A DNA stretch of 64,000 nt from DASRFR01 sp035651455 (GCA_035651455.1 DASRFR010000007.1:20851-84850); one strand, 5' to 3'. Numbered from the stretch's first letter, positions 1-9,103 are shown. Translations and numbers: made by a program. Notes: generated by a model from the sequence alone, not told the origin.

Positions 1-1030
1 GTGCTGAGAAAGACTTGCTTCAAGTTGGGATACGGCATGGGGTAGTGCGTCTGAACACCGTTCACCGTGACCGTTGCCCCCTGCTTCAGATAGCGCAGGA
101 TATTTCCCAACGCCTGCTCCTCGAGAACGGCATTGGGGATCATCCCCAGATTCGGGTCACAATATTGGAACTTGAGGTCGCAATTGGGATTGCCCAACGA
201 CGACTTGAGATACAGCACCTGCACCTGCCAGGGATCGTAGTGGTTGTGGGTCAGGGCTTGCGCCGTCGCGTCCCAGTCACACGCAGCATCCCACTGCGGA
301 AGACCCGGCACTCCACAGGGATGGGTCGCGAAGCCGCCCGTCGGATACCCATTTGGATCCCAATGATCCAAAGTCTGGTCGCCGACGGCTGCGTTGAAGA
401 AGACAACGTTCTGACTAACCAAGTTCTGAGAATAGACCTGCTGAAGAAATGACTGCTGCAACACTCCGTCATTCGAGGCGTAAGGGTTGTAGGGTACTTG
501 GGAAGAGTTGGTGGCATCCAGGTTGGGACAGCCTTGGTAGAACGTGGCACAGGGTTGCCCCGGAAGTGGGTGTGGCGGCTGCCCTTGGGGATTTCTTTGC
601 CAAATATCTTCGACCCCGCCGCAAACCTCGATTTCACAGTTGGAAAAGCCGGCCACGACCATGACGATAGCTGGGGCCCTTCCATTTAAGCAGGAAGGCG
701 GCATAGAGTGATCCGAGCAAAGAGGCGTCACGCTGTTTCCGAGGTTTACTCCCGTTTGCGCGTGAGTTAAGGCCAGGCCTGAGCTTTCGCTGTTTCCGAA
801 AGCGCCGTATAGGCTGATGACGTTACCGGCTTGATCTCCATAAGATGGACACCCCTGGGTGCAGTCGGCATCCACGAACGGCTTGTTGCGAGTGTTCCAG
901 GTTGAACGCTCGTTGGACAGCTGGTGGCCGGAGGAACTCCCCCAGCTTCCGGTGTGCAAGGCACTTGGGCGAAGGCTTGGCAAGCGGTGAGAACTGCAAA
1001 CAACAGCAAGCTGCGGCATAGCCACTTCAT
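1..1030 (-). pseudogene. Secreted conserved protein, frame-shifted and cut by the window edge
   Basis: The gene starts at 1030 with a clear signal peptide (MKWLCRSLLLFAVLTACQAF, then AQ), but that frame stops at 767. From about 890 leftward a second frame stays open to the window edge and reads as protein (FVDADCTQGCPSYGDQAGN, later VVFFNAAVGDQTLDHWDP and HYPMPYPNLKQVFLS). The real product therefore appears to switch frame somewhere around 880-1015, through a true frameshift or a sequence error. An ATG at 1019 opens the second frame, so a gene caller would report 1019 to the edge, but that start gives no signal peptide. The body resembles secreted acidobacterial proteins of unknown function with an SGNH-hydrolase-like flavour. 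That resemblance is weak, and I assign no function. Confidence 0.6.
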
Positions 1031-1301
1031 GATGTCCTCCTCGGTGAAAGACAGTGTTTTGGATTGAAGGTGGAAGTGGGACTTCTGGCGAAGGGCCCGG
1101 AACGGCGGATAGAAAACTACATCGAGAAAAGCTACAGATCCGAAGTTTCTACAATTTGTTCTGAAAAGCGGACAAATACCGACTAGCGTTTACGAGCCGC
1201 TCTGGAGACTGGTGGAAAACCATGGCCGCTCCCATCGCCTTGCAAAAACGTCCCCCGTGAAAAACGGTTATCATTCGAGAGCGCATAACCAAGGAACACC
1301 C

Positions 1302-1790
1302 ATGCCCACACGCAAACCTACCCCGCCCAAAGCCAGCCGTCCGATCATGCCCGGTTACGGCCTGCCTGAAACCACCAAGGGCCTTCTTCCCTGGAGCTGG
1401 GGCGAGCAGCGCCTCAAAAAATCACACAACTACTGGATCTCCACCGGCCGTCCCGACGGAAGACCGCATGCCATGGTCGTCTGGGGCCTGTGGATGGACG
1501 GCGCCTTCTACTTCAGCACCGGCGCTCAGACGGTGAAGGGTCGCAACCTCGCGCACACTCCATACTGCGTCATCGGAACCGAAAATGCTGCTGAGGCGGT
1601 TGTCGTCGAAGGCGCTACCACGATGCTGAATGATTCCGCCACCCGCAAGCGCTTTACTGCCCTCTACAAGAAGAAGTACGGCTGGGACATCGCGGAAGAG
1701 CCGGTGTTCGTCATGACTCCTGAGCTTGGCTTCGGCCTTTACGAGAAGAAATTCGCGCAGAGCGCGACCCGCTGGAAGTTCGGAAAGTAG
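1302..1790 (+). CDS. Pyridoxamine 5'-phosphate oxidase-fold protein
   Basis: A 162-residue protein of the FMN/F420-binding split-barrel superfamily. It carries the strand pattern typical of the fold: YWISTGRPDGRPHAMVVWGLW near residues 47-67, then FYFSTGAQTVKGRNL. I chose ATG 1302 because AAGGA lies 6 nt upstream at 1291-1295. The open frame extends to 1212, but the extra 30 residues are low-complexity and have no ribosome site. The family includes flavin- or deazaflavin-dependent reductases acting on small molecules, and the substrate cannot be read here. A second, distant member of the fold lies at 56154-56573. The gene stands alone, followed by a 116-nt gap to transketolase. Confidence 0.8.
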   Translation: MPTRKPTPPKASRPIMPGYGLPETTKGLLPWSWGEQRLKKSHNYWISTGRPDGRPHAMVVWGLWMDGAFYFSTGAQTVKGRNLAHTPYCVIGTENAAEAVVVEGATTMLNDSATRKRFTALYKKKYGWDIAEEPVFVMTPELGFGLYEKKFAQSATRWKFGK

Positions 1791-1906
1791 GCTCTCCGTT
1801 CGACCGTCACTACCGCCTGTGATCCCACTCACTGCCCCGTGGGGCATTCCGTTCTACCTTCAGGCCGAGGCCCTGCCGTGTCCAGTGCAGGTGCGGAGGC
1901 ATAACC

Positions 1907-3967
1907 ATGGCAATCAAGAATTCCATGACCGGCTTCACGGTCCGCGAGTACTCGATCCCGGAACTTAAGGAAGCGGCCACCCTCATGCGCGGCTACGACC
2001 TGGTAGCGCTCTGCGCGGCCGGCTCCGGCCATGCCGGCGGCACCCTCTCCATCATGGATATCACCGCCGCACTTTATCTCCGCATTGCCAACCACGACCC
2101 CAAAAATCCCAAATGGCCGGACCGCGATCGCATCGTATGGTCCACCGGGCACAAGGCCCCCAGCCTTTATCTCGGACTTGCCTTCGCCGGATTCTGCCCT
2201 CTGGAAGAAGTTGTGACCCTGCGCAAACTGGGGTCGCCCTACCAAGGCCATCCGCACTGGTTGAAGCTGCCCGGAGTCGAAGTCTCCACCGGCTCTCTCG
2301 GTCAGGGTCTAAGCATTGCGGTCGGGATCGCGCTGGCCGGCAAGCTGAACCGCAAGGACTACAAAACTTTCTGCATCATGGGCGACGGCGAGCAGCAGGA
2401 AGGCCAGATCTGGGAAGCCGTCATGGAAGCCTCGCACCACCAACTCAGCAACCTGATTGGCATTGTGGACCGCAACCGGCTTCAGATCGATGGCAAAGTC
2501 GAAGAGGTGATGAACGTTGAGCCGCTGGAAGAGAAATATCGCAGCTTCGGTTGGGAAGTGATCCGTTGCGACGGCCATGACATGCAGCAGGTCGTGCACG
2601 CGTTCGAAAAGGCTACCAACGGTTTTGGCAAGCCCGTGGTGATCCTTGCCGATACCATCAAGGGCCGCGGCGTCAGCTTCATGGAAAACATCGCGGGCTG
2701 GCATGGAAAGTCGCCCACCTACGATGAATTGCTAAAGGGACTGATAGAACTTGGGCTCAACGGACGGATCCAGGTAAAGCAACTGTTAGGAAAGGCGGAG
2801 CAATACCAGGCCGAAGTGGAAGCTCGGCTGAATGCGAAGATGCCGCGCTTCCATGGCGACTATTGGTGGAATTCTCGCCAGAATATGAAAGTGAAGATGG
2901 AGCCAACCCGCAAGGGCTTCGGCCAGTCGCTCAAGAAGAACGGCGAAGACGAGCGCGTGGTGTGCCTGGGCCTGGACATCTCAGGCTCGATCACCATCAG
3001 CGATTTCTATACTTCGAACCCTGAGCGCAAGGATCGCTGGATCAGCATGGGCATTGCCGAGCAATCCGCAACCTCAGCCGCTGCCGGACTGGCGAAAGAG
3101 GGGAAACTCCCGGTTCTGGGCACCTATGCGACCTTCGCGGCCGCCCGAAACCTCGACCAGATCCGCACTTCCGTTTGCTACGGAAATTTCAATGTGCTGA
3201 TCGCGGGCGCGCACGGCGGTGTCTCGGTCGGCCCCGATGGCGCCACTCATCAGGCTCTGGAAGATCTGTTCGCCATGTGCGGCCTTCCCAACATGACCGT
3301 CGTCGTTCCCTGCGATGCAGTGGAGACTCGCATGGCCACCGATTTCCTGCTCATGAAATATGACGGGCCGAAATACATCCGTTTTGCGCGCGAAGCCACC
3401 CCGGTCGTCACCGACGAGCGCACTCCCTTCACCTTGGGCAAAGCCAATGTGATTCGCTTCCGCACCGAGGCGGCGGATTTTGCCGACGGCTTCCAGACCG
3501 TGCTCGCCTCCGACTACGAGAACGAAAACGAAGACCTCAGCATCATTGCCTGTGGCCCCATGGTTCCCGAAGCCATGCGCGCCGCCTGGATTCTGAAAAA
3601 GGATTTTGGCTACGAGGCCCGCGTTCTTAACCTGCACACCCTGAAGCCCATCGACGAAGCCGCCATTCTGCGCGCCGCTCGCGAAACGGGCGTGGTCGTG
3701 ACCGCCGAAGAGCACCAGATCGGTGCCCTGGCCTGGAGAGTCAGCAGCGTCATCACTGAAACCCCGCTGCTCTACGGCGTACCCGTTATCACCGGCGCCA
3801 TTGGCGTGAAAGACCGTTTCGGAGATTCTGGCGCCCCCTGGGAACTGATCAAGGAATTCGAGGTCAGCGCCGAGCACATTGCCCGCAAGGCGATCGAACT
3901 GATGGACGTGAAGCAGACCAGGACCTTGCATGCCGAGCGCCATTTTGATTTGACGCCGACAAAGTAA
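1907..3967 (+). CDS. tkt: Transketolase, full length
   Basis: A thiamine-diphosphate enzyme of 686 residues that moves two-carbon units between sugar phosphates in the non-oxidative pentose phosphate pathway. The N-terminal half has GSGHAGGTLSIMD, GHPHWLKLPGVEVSTGSLGQ and the TPP/Mg motif GDGEQQEGQIWEA ending at NRLQIDG (about residues 159-190). The pyrimidine-binding domain has LGLDISGSI, MGIAEQSATSAAAGLA and GAHGGVSVGPDGATHQ, followed by a C-terminal domain. The local wording is closer to the split (two-subunit) transketolases, here joined in one chain. GGAGG precedes ATG 1907. A hairpin follows the stop codon. No other pentose phosphate gene is adjacent. Confidence 0.93.
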   Translation: MAIKNSMTGFTVREYSIPELKEAATLMRGYDLVALCAAGSGHAGGTLSIMDITAALYLRIANHDPKNPKWPDRDRIVWSTGHKAPSLYLGLAFAGFCPLEEVVTLRKLGSPYQGHPHWLKLPGVEVSTGSLGQGLSIAVGIALAGKLNRKDYKTFCIMGDGEQQEGQIWEAVMEASHHQLSNLIGIVDRNRLQIDGKVEEVMNVEPLEEKYRSFGWEVIRCDGHDMQQVVHAFEKATNGFGKPVVILADTIKGRGVSFMENIAGWHGKSPTYDELLKGLIELGLNGRIQVKQLLGKAEQYQAEVEARLNAKMPRFHGDYWWNSRQNMKVKMEPTRKGFGQSLKKNGEDERVVCLGLDISGSITISDFYTSNPERKDRWISMGIAEQSATSAAAGLAKEGKLPVLGTYATFAAARNLDQIRTSVCYGNFNVLIAGAHGGVSVGPDGATHQALEDLFAMCGLPNMTVVVPCDAVETRMATDFLLMKYDGPKYIRFAREATPVVTDERTPFTLGKANVIRFRTEAADFADGFQTVLASDYENENEDLSIIACGPMVPEAMRAAWILKKDFGYEARVLNLHTLKPIDEAAILRAARETGVVVTAEEHQIGALAWRVSSVITETPLLYGVPVITGAIGVKDRFGDSGAPWELIKEFEVSAEHIARKAIELMDVKQTRTLHAERHFDLTPTK

Positions 3968-4005
3968 CACGATCCGGAGCGCCAGCGCTGTGCCTGGACC
4001 TCACG

Positions 4006-4047
4006 CACAGAAGTTCTTGAGAACTGTGCGCGCATAAGGTGCGCGCC
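4006..4047 (+). terminator. Hairpin downstream of transketolase
   Basis: CACAG..AGTTCT TG AGAACTGTG (4006-4028) can fold into a hairpin. It is followed at once by a second self-complementary pair, GCGCGC..GCGCGC. There is no clear T-run, so termination strength is uncertain. The rest of the 200-nt gap before the next gene shows nothing else. Confidence 0.35.
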
Positions 4048-4167
4048 CCGAAAACGGACGCATCCGTCCACTTCCAACCTATCGCGGTAGTATCATCGTC
4101 TGTTGCCCAGCGTTGTGGGGATCGGGCAAGAGAGCTTCAACTCGAAAATTCATGCCAGAGAGAGGGA

Positions 4168-5283
4168 ATGAACAGCAAATTCCGTGTTTTTGCGACCTGT
4201 GATATTGGTGAGTCGATAGACGTTTTGCGCAACCGCGGATACGACGTGGAAGTCTATCCTCAGCCGGAAGCGCCTCCCAAGAAGCTGATTATCGAAAAAG
4301 TGAGGTCTGGAATCGATGGACTCATTACCACCCTGCGCGATCCCATTGACGCCGAAGTATTCGAGGCGGGCAAAGGCACTCTGAAGGTCGTCGCGCAAAT
4401 TGCGGTCGGGTTCGATAACATCAACCGCGCCGACGCTAATCGCTACAAAGTTCCTTTTACCCATACCGCCGACGTTCTGACCGAAGCCACCGCCGAGTTC
4501 GCCTTCTTCATGCTGGGCGCTCTCGCCCGGCGGCTTTGGACCGCCGAGCATCTCACGCGAGAAAACAAGTGGGGATACTGGCATCCCTACCTGCCGTTCC
4601 TGGGCGACGAAGTCACCGGCAAAACCATCGCCATCATCGGTACCGGCCGCATCGGCCTGGCCATGATCAAGAAGTGCAACGGGTTCGACATGAACATGCT
4701 CTGCTACGACCCCGCGTATCAGAACCACGATTACATCAAGGCAATCCAGGAGGTCAAAGATCTCCGCCAGCAGCGTGGGATCTGCCGCGAAAAGACCTGG
4801 ATCAAGTACGTTCCTCTTGCCGACGCGTTATCGCAGGCCGACTTCGTGAGCGTACACGTCCCCTTGCTGCGCGAGGGAGAATCCGACACGCCCACGTATC
4901 ACTTGTTCAACGAGAAGACGCTCCGCACCATGAAGCCGACTGCTTTCCTGGTAAATACCTCGCGCGGGCCCGTTGTGGATGAGCAGGCCCTGGCTCGCGC
5001 TCTAAAAGAAAACTGGATCGCCGGAGCAGCACTCGACGTTTATGAGAAGGAACCTTTGCCGCCCGATTCTCCGCTTCGCGATCCCGCGATTGAGGATCGC
5101 ATACGCCTGATGCCACACTTTGCCAGCGCGGCAAAAATCACACGCCTCTCAACCGACCCCAACAAAGGCATGGCAGGCCGATGCGCTCAGGGACTGATTG
5201 ACGTCCTCGAAGGCAATTACAACGGCGACGTCACCAAGATGCCGTACGTAGTCAATAAAGAGGCGTTCGCGCGTCAGCAGTAA
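4168..5283 (+). CDS. NAD-dependent D-2-hydroxyacid dehydrogenase
   Basis: A 371-residue member of the D-isomer-specific 2-hydroxyacid dehydrogenase family (glyoxylate/hydroxypyruvate reductase type). The Rossmann motif is IIGTGRIGLAM (about residues 156-166). The catalytic triad is visible as Arg in NTSRGPVVDEQAL, Glu in ALDVYEKEPL and His in LMPHFASA (about residue 317). Relative to ordinary family members it carries an extra stretch of about 25 residues (HDYIKAIQEVKDLRQQRGIC and on) after the second Rossmann strand. ATG 4168 is preferred because AGAGGG sits just upstream. The open frame reaches 4039, but that part looks non-coding. The exact substrate is not resolvable. Confidence 0.86.
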   Translation: MNSKFRVFATCDIGESIDVLRNRGYDVEVYPQPEAPPKKLIIEKVRSGIDGLITTLRDPIDAEVFEAGKGTLKVVAQIAVGFDNINRADANRYKVPFTHTADVLTEATAEFAFFMLGALARRLWTAEHLTRENKWGYWHPYLPFLGDEVTGKTIAIIGTGRIGLAMIKKCNGFDMNMLCYDPAYQNHDYIKAIQEVKDLRQQRGICREKTWIKYVPLADALSQADFVSVHVPLLREGESDTPTYHLFNEKTLRTMKPTAFLVNTSRGPVVDEQALARALKENWIAGAALDVYEKEPLPPDSPLRDPAIEDRIRLMPHFASAAKITRLSTDPNKGMAGRCAQGLIDVLEGNYNGDVTKMPYVVNKEAFARQQ

Positions 5284-5434
5284 TGGAGGGCGATCGTCCC
5301 GGCACAACTTACTCTGTCAGTGCGAGCCGAGAGCATTTTGTCATTCCGGCGAAGCTGAGGAACCTGTTCTCACCCCCAGCACGGCATTCGAGAACAGATT
5401 TCTCTGTTCGGCGAGTTGGATGCGAAGCATATTC
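5284..5434. other. Convergent intergenic gap
   Basis: The 151 nt between the convergent dehydrogenase and MOSC genes show no convincing gene or strong terminator hairpin. Confidence 0.5.
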
Positions 5435-6088
5435 TCATCGCCGTTGCGCCCGCGCCTCCGCCCGCTCCACAAGGTAATCCTTCCAACTCCGGGGAAGCGC
5501 GGGCACTGACACTGCCCGATGCAGCAATTCCGCATCCGGCTGCGGGTTGGTGTACAAACGCGTGATATCGGAGATAGAGATTTTGTTTTCATCCCGACTG
5601 AGAATCTCGATCGGGGAGTCCGCATTCACCTCTCCCTCCTCGACAACCGAGAAATAGAACCCGCTCCTCCCGCTCTTCAGAAAGCGCTTAATCATGTCAT
5701 CACGGCCAAACTTCAACGCCAGCTTGAAACAGGGCATGCGCGGCTGCTTGACTTCCAGCACAGCGCTTCCCACCCGCAACCGGTCGCCGATGAAGAGCGA
5801 ATCTTCAAACAGCCCTTCGGTCGTCAGGTTCTCGCCAAACGCCCCTGGCGCGATTGCTGTCCCCGGTAGCTGATCCCGCCAGTAAGAGTAGTGCTCCGCC
5901 GGGTAGGCATACACCGCCTTCTCCGCCCCGCCATGCACCGTCAGGTCGGCCTGCCGGTCGCCATCCAGATTCAGTGTTCTGATCATGATCGGCCCCACAA
6001 CCGGCTCTTTGAAAATCCCCGTGGTGACCGGGCCCATTTTCGTCATGATCTCCCGAGGCATCCCAACGTTCACTGAAACGACCTTCAT
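5435..6088 (-). CDS. MOSC domain protein, YiiM-like
   Basis: A 217-residue protein with an N-terminal MOSC domain: GDRQADLTVHGGAEKAVYAY (about residues 43-62), GAFGENLTTEGL and the conserved Cys in QPRMPCFKLA. A short helical C-terminal region ends in RSWKDYLVERA. The family uses molybdenum cofactor, and YiiM-type members reduce N-hydroxylated bases. Whether this one does so is inference. GGGAG lies 6 nt upstream of ATG 6088. The gene runs the same way as the hydrolase at 6151, 62 nt upstream, and may be co-transcribed with it. Confidence 0.85.
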   Translation of the reverse strand: MKVVSVNVGMPREIMTKMGPVTTGIFKEPVVGPIMIRTLNLDGDRQADLTVHGGAEKAVYAYPAEHYSYWRDQLPGTAIAPGAFGENLTTEGLFEDSLFIGDRLRVGSAVLEVKQPRMPCFKLALKFGRDDMIKRFLKSGRSGFYFSVVEEGEVNADSPIEILSRDENKISISDITRLYTNPQPDAELLHRAVSVPALPRSWKDYLVERAEARAQRR

Positions 6089-6150
6089 CGCGCTCTCCCG
6101 TACTCAACAGGGGCCAGGACGCGCCGCCCTGCCCCCATCTTCATCTCTTC

Positions 6151-7026
6151 TTATGCGGCATTTGCCTGCACGCCCAGAGTTCGGTCAAGGAACTCCCGAA
6201 TTGCCTGCGCAATTTCGCGGTAGTGTGTCTCCAGCGCGAAGTGTCCGGTATCGAAGAAATGCACCTCAGCCCGAGGATCATCGCGTTTGAAAGCCTCAGC
6301 CCCCGGCGGCAGGAAGAAGGGATCGTTCTTCCCCCACACCGCAAGAAGTTCCGGTTGCTTGCTGCGGAAGTATTCCTGGAACTTCGGGTAGAGCGCGACA
6401 TTGCTGGCATAGTCGAGAAACAGGTCGAGTTGAATCTCATCGTTGCCCTTGCGCGCCAGCAGCGCCGAATCGAGTGTATATGCTTCTGGCGCCACCAGCG
6501 TTTCATTGGCCACACCGTACACATATTGCGACTTCGTTGCCTCCGGGCTCAGGAACTCGCGCAGCGCCTCGCGATTCGCCGCATTCGGCTCTTTCCAGTA
6601 CTTCTGGATTGGATTCCAGCCCTGGCTCAAGCCTTCTTCATAGGCGTTGCCGTTCTGAGAAATAATGGCCGTAATGCGTTCGGGATGCGTCAACGCCAGG
6701 CGGAAACCCACCGGAGCGCCGTAGTCAAACACGTACATCGCGTAGCGCTCTAGACCAACGGTCTGCGTGAACTTATCAATCACTTTCGCGAGGTTCGCAA
6801 ACGTGTAGCGGAACTGCTTGCGATCGGGACTGTCGGAAAAACCGAATCCGGGCAAGTCGGGCGCGATGACATGATACCTCTCCGCGAGGACCGGGATCAG
6901 GTTGCGGAACATATGGGATGAGGTGGGAAATCCGTGTAACAGCAGAATGGTTGGGGCGTCCTTGGGCCCGGCTTCACGATAGAAAACCTTGTAGCCGTCC
7001 ACCAGGGCATCGCGATACGCGGTCAT
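6151..7026 (-). CDS. Alpha/beta hydrolase, haloalkane dehalogenase/epoxide hydrolase-like
   Basis: A 291-residue alpha/beta hydrolase. The oxyanion motif is LLHGFPTSSHMF and the nucleophile elbow is VFDYGAPVGFRLA, with Asp rather than Ser. That places it in the haloalkane dehalogenase/epoxide hydrolase branch. The catalytic His is in FFDTGHFALETH near the C terminus. ATG 7026 is preferred over the open-frame limit at 7230 because AAGGAG lies 9 nt upstream and the longer start would overlap the divergent regulator gene. Divergence from a CGNR regulator suggests substrate-responsive control. The substrate is unknown. Confidence 0.85.
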   Translation of the reverse strand: MTAYRDALVDGYKVFYREAGPKDAPTILLLHGFPTSSHMFRNLIPVLAERYHVIAPDLPGFGFSDSPDRKQFRYTFANLAKVIDKFTQTVGLERYAMYVFDYGAPVGFRLALTHPERITAIISQNGNAYEEGLSQGWNPIQKYWKEPNAANREALREFLSPEATKSQYVYGVANETLVAPEAYTLDSALLARKGNDEIQLDLFLDYASNVALYPKFQEYFRSKQPELLAVWGKNDPFFLPPGAEAFKRDDPRAEVHFFDTGHFALETHYREIAQAIREFLDRTLGVQANAA

Positions 7027-7107
7027 GATAAAGCTCTCCTTGTTCACAAAATTCCAGATCGTTTCTTTCCTACCCCTCATCAGATCGGCTAACCGATAAA
7101 AAGATTC

Positions 7108-7127
7108 ATTATTGGTGTTATAATAAT
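7108..7127. promoter_or_regulatory. Inverted repeat in the hydrolase/CGNR divergent region
   Basis: ATTATT (7108-7113) and AATAAT (7122-7127) form an AT-rich inverted repeat with an 8-nt spacer. It sits in the 103-nt gap between two divergent genes, in an otherwise GC-rich neighbourhood. It overlaps the -10 box at 7119-7124, as an operator for the adjacent regulator would. Confidence 0.45.
7116..7124 (+). promoter_or_regulatory. Extended -10 promoter of the CGNR regulator
   Basis: TGTTATAAT is a perfect extended -10 (TGn plus TATAAT). Only 5 nt separate it from the GTG start at 7130. Transcription would begin at or next to the start codon, so the mRNA is probably leaderless. No -35 box is evident. 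Confidence 0.6.
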
Positions 7128-7129
7128 TC

Positions 7130-7771
7130 GTGGATCTCACTTTGGCCCCTACACCTGCCAACAGCGCCTCCGATTGGAGAGACGGGTTCCTCTTCGTAGG
7201 AAACCAGGCCAGCCTGGATTTCCTCAACACCCGCCCCGTGCAGAATGGAGCCGCAATGGAATTCCTCCCCGATTTCGGCGCTGTCTTGCGTTGGTTTCGT
7301 GCCTCCGGACTCGTGCCGGCTCACGAAGGTAAAGAACTGGAGCGGCCTCTAATAAAAAGTGAGAGAGCCGTCCAGTTCCTACGGAGCCTGACCGAATTTC
7401 GGGAGCGGCTGCGCAAGGCTGTGATTGCGTGGGAGCAGCGGGGTGAGGTGCCGAAACCCATGGTGACAGAACTGAATCAACTGCTCCAGAAATATCCAAT
7501 GTTGACGAAGCTTAGCGCGGACGGAACCGCCACCGATCTGTGGTTTCAGGCGCGTGAGCCGGAGGATTTGTATGCGCCTCTGGCTCACAGCGCGGCCATG
7601 TTATTTGCCAAGGCGGACCGCAGCCGCGTGCGTCAGTGTGGACATTGTGTGCTCCACTTTCTGGACACCAGCAAGAAAGGCACGCGGCGCTGGTGCAGCA
7701 TGCAATTGTGCGGAAATCGTCTCAAGGTGGCCGCTTATGCCAAACGTCAGCAACGGCACCGCGCCCGATAG
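7130..7771 (+). CDS. ABATE/CGNR zinc-finger regulator
   Basis: A 213-residue protein with an N-terminal ABATE-type domain (FLFVGNQASLDFLNTRPV near residues 21-38) and a C-terminal CGNR zinc finger. The finger is CGHC near residue 177 and the CGNR signature is in WCSMQLCGNRLKVAAY. The family is treated as putative stress-related transcription regulators. The start is GTG 7130 with no Shine-Dalgarno site, directly after an extended -10 box. The nearest internal ATG would delete the ABATE motif. Divergent orientation suggests that it controls the hydrolase at 6151-7026. Confidence 0.83.
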   Translation: MDLTLAPTPANSASDWRDGFLFVGNQASLDFLNTRPVQNGAAMEFLPDFGAVLRWFRASGLVPAHEGKELERPLIKSERAVQFLRSLTEFRERLRKAVIAWEQRGEVPKPMVTELNQLLQKYPMLTKLSADGTATDLWFQAREPEDLYAPLAHSAAMLFAKADRSRVRQCGHCVLHFLDTSKKGTRRWCSMQLCGNRLKVAAYAKRQQRHRAR

Positions 7772-7785
7772 AAAGGGCTTAAAGT

Positions 7786-8763
7786 CTATTCGCTGACCGA
7801 GTGCTCTTCGTTTTGCGAGCGCAGAACGCGATCCACGGAATAAGGCGCCCGGCGGCTGGGCTCGTGATAGTGACGCACCTGCATTTCTCCAAGCAACCCG
7901 ATCGCCAGCATGTTGAACCCTGCCAGCAGCAGCACCGCGGCAAAAATCATCATCGGCCCGTGCTGCGTCATCACGTCCGCATGATTCAGGAATTTCTCGG
8001 CAAACAACCAAAGCGCCAGGCCTGACCCCGACATAATGCTCAACATCCCCAAAGTGCCGAAGAAATGCAGCGGCCGCGACAGGTAGCGCAGCAGAAAACG
8101 AATGGTAATCAGGTCGAAAAATACCCGGAAGGTTCGCGAGATTCCATAGTGCGATACTCCGCGCTCGCGGTTCACGTTGCGAATGGGAACTTCAACGATC
8201 GAGGCCCCATGCCAGGAGGCCAGCGCCGGGATGAACCGGTGCAATTCGCCGTAAAGCGGTACCTGCTCCAGGATTTCGCGCCGGTAAGCCTTAAAGGTCG
8301 TTCCGAAATCGTGAATGTCCACGCCGCTCAGCTTGGCCATCAGCCAGTTCGCGCAGCGCGAGGGAATCCGTCGCAGCCACAAGTTGTCGATCCGCTGCTT
8401 CCGCCAGCCGCTGACGATGTCATATCCTTCGGAAATCTTTTCCAGGAAGATGGGAATGTCCGCCGGGTCATGCTGCAAGTCGCCATCCATGGCGATGATG
8501 TACTCGCCCCGGGCATGGTCGAACCCCGCCGCCAAACCGGCGGTCTGACCGAAGTTTCGCCGCAACTTGACCACCGTCACCCGGCTGTCCACCGCGGCAA
8601 TTTCCCGCAGCATCTGGAAGGTGCGGTCGCGCGAGCCGTCGTCCACCAGCACGATTTCGAAAGTCTCCCCGCTCATCTCCATGACGGCTTTGAGGCGGTC
8701 ATAGAGGTCGGTTACGTTTTCCTGCTCGTTGTGCAGCGGAACTACGATGGAATACTTGGGCAT
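7786..8763 (-). CDS. GT2 glycosyltransferase, polyprenyl-phosphate sugar type
   Basis: A 325-residue enzyme with an N-terminal GT2 catalytic domain: SIVVPLHNEQENV, VLVDDGSRDRT and MDGDLQHDPADI carry the nucleotide-sugar and metal-binding aspartates. Two C-terminal membrane helices follow (about residues 228-255 and 268-290). This layout is that of dolichol/undecaprenyl-phosphate mannosyl- or glucosyltransferases such as ArnC and GtrB, which charge a lipid carrier at the inner membrane. The sugar is not inferable. It is convergent with the CGNR gene. A TATAAT box lies 8 nt before the ATG, with no Shine-Dalgarno site. Confidence 0.88.
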   Translation of the reverse strand: MPKYSIVVPLHNEQENVTDLYDRLKAVMEMSGETFEIVLVDDGSRDRTFQMLREIAAVDSRVTVVKLRRNFGQTAGLAAGFDHARGEYIIAMDGDLQHDPADIPIFLEKISEGYDIVSGWRKQRIDNLWLRRIPSRCANWLMAKLSGVDIHDFGTTFKAYRREILEQVPLYGELHRFIPALASWHGASIVEVPIRNVNRERGVSHYGISRTFRVFFDLITIRFLLRYLSRPLHFFGTLGMLSIMSGSGLALWLFAEKFLNHADVMTQHGPMMIFAAVLLLAGFNMLAIGLLGEMQVRHYHEPSRRAPYSVDRVLRSQNEEHSVSE

Positions 8764-8771
8764 GAAGGTCT

Positions 8772-8777
8772 ATTATA
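8772..8777 (-). promoter_or_regulatory. -10 box of the glycosyltransferase, leaderless type
   Basis: On the minus strand TATAAT is followed by 8 nt and then ATG 8763. No ribosome-binding site fits in that space, so the transcript is probably leaderless. Confidence 0.55.
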
Positions 8778-8939
8778 CCGGCGAATCTGGCTTTTGCTTC
8801 GACACCTTAGGACAGGGCTGTTCCAGAACCAGAACAGCAACCCCAAGAGGCTGCCGTTCTATGGATTGGATGGATACAATCACTCGGCAGTTGCGTAAAA
8901 TCCGGCAGTTGGCAGGGAACGGGTAGGGAGCCCGACCTC

Positions 8940-9077
8940 ATGGATATCCTGATGATGATGTTTTTCGCGTTAATCTCCACGATGACAGCCCTGACCTTTG
9001 TGGAGACACGTCGTATCCGCAAGCGCCTGGAGCGCACGCCCACTGAAGCTCCAAAGACGTCAGCCGCCAAGGTCTGA
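8940..9077 (+). CDS. Small single-pass membrane protein
   Basis: A 45-residue reading frame with one hydrophobic helix (MDILMMMFFALISTMTALTF) and a basic tail rich in Arg and Lys. GGGAG at 8926-8930 lies about 9 nt upstream of ATG 8940. A strong hairpin begins inside its last codons, as expected for the end of a short transcript. No function can be assigned. It lies divergently from the glycosyltransferase. Confidence 0.55.
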   Translation: MDILMMMFFALISTMTALTFVETRRIRKRLERTPTEAPKTSAAKV

Positions 9078-9095
9078 CCTGGCGGCTGATCTTTC
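9061..9095 (+). terminator. Hairpin terminator after the small membrane gene
   Basis: The 9-bp perfect arms CAGCCGCCA (9061-9069) and TGGCGGCTG (9080-9088) enclose AGGT..ACC and are followed by a short T-rich run. The stem overlaps the stop codon. It may also serve the convergent protease gene. Confidence 0.6.
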
Positions 9096-9103
9096 ATCCT
9101 CTG

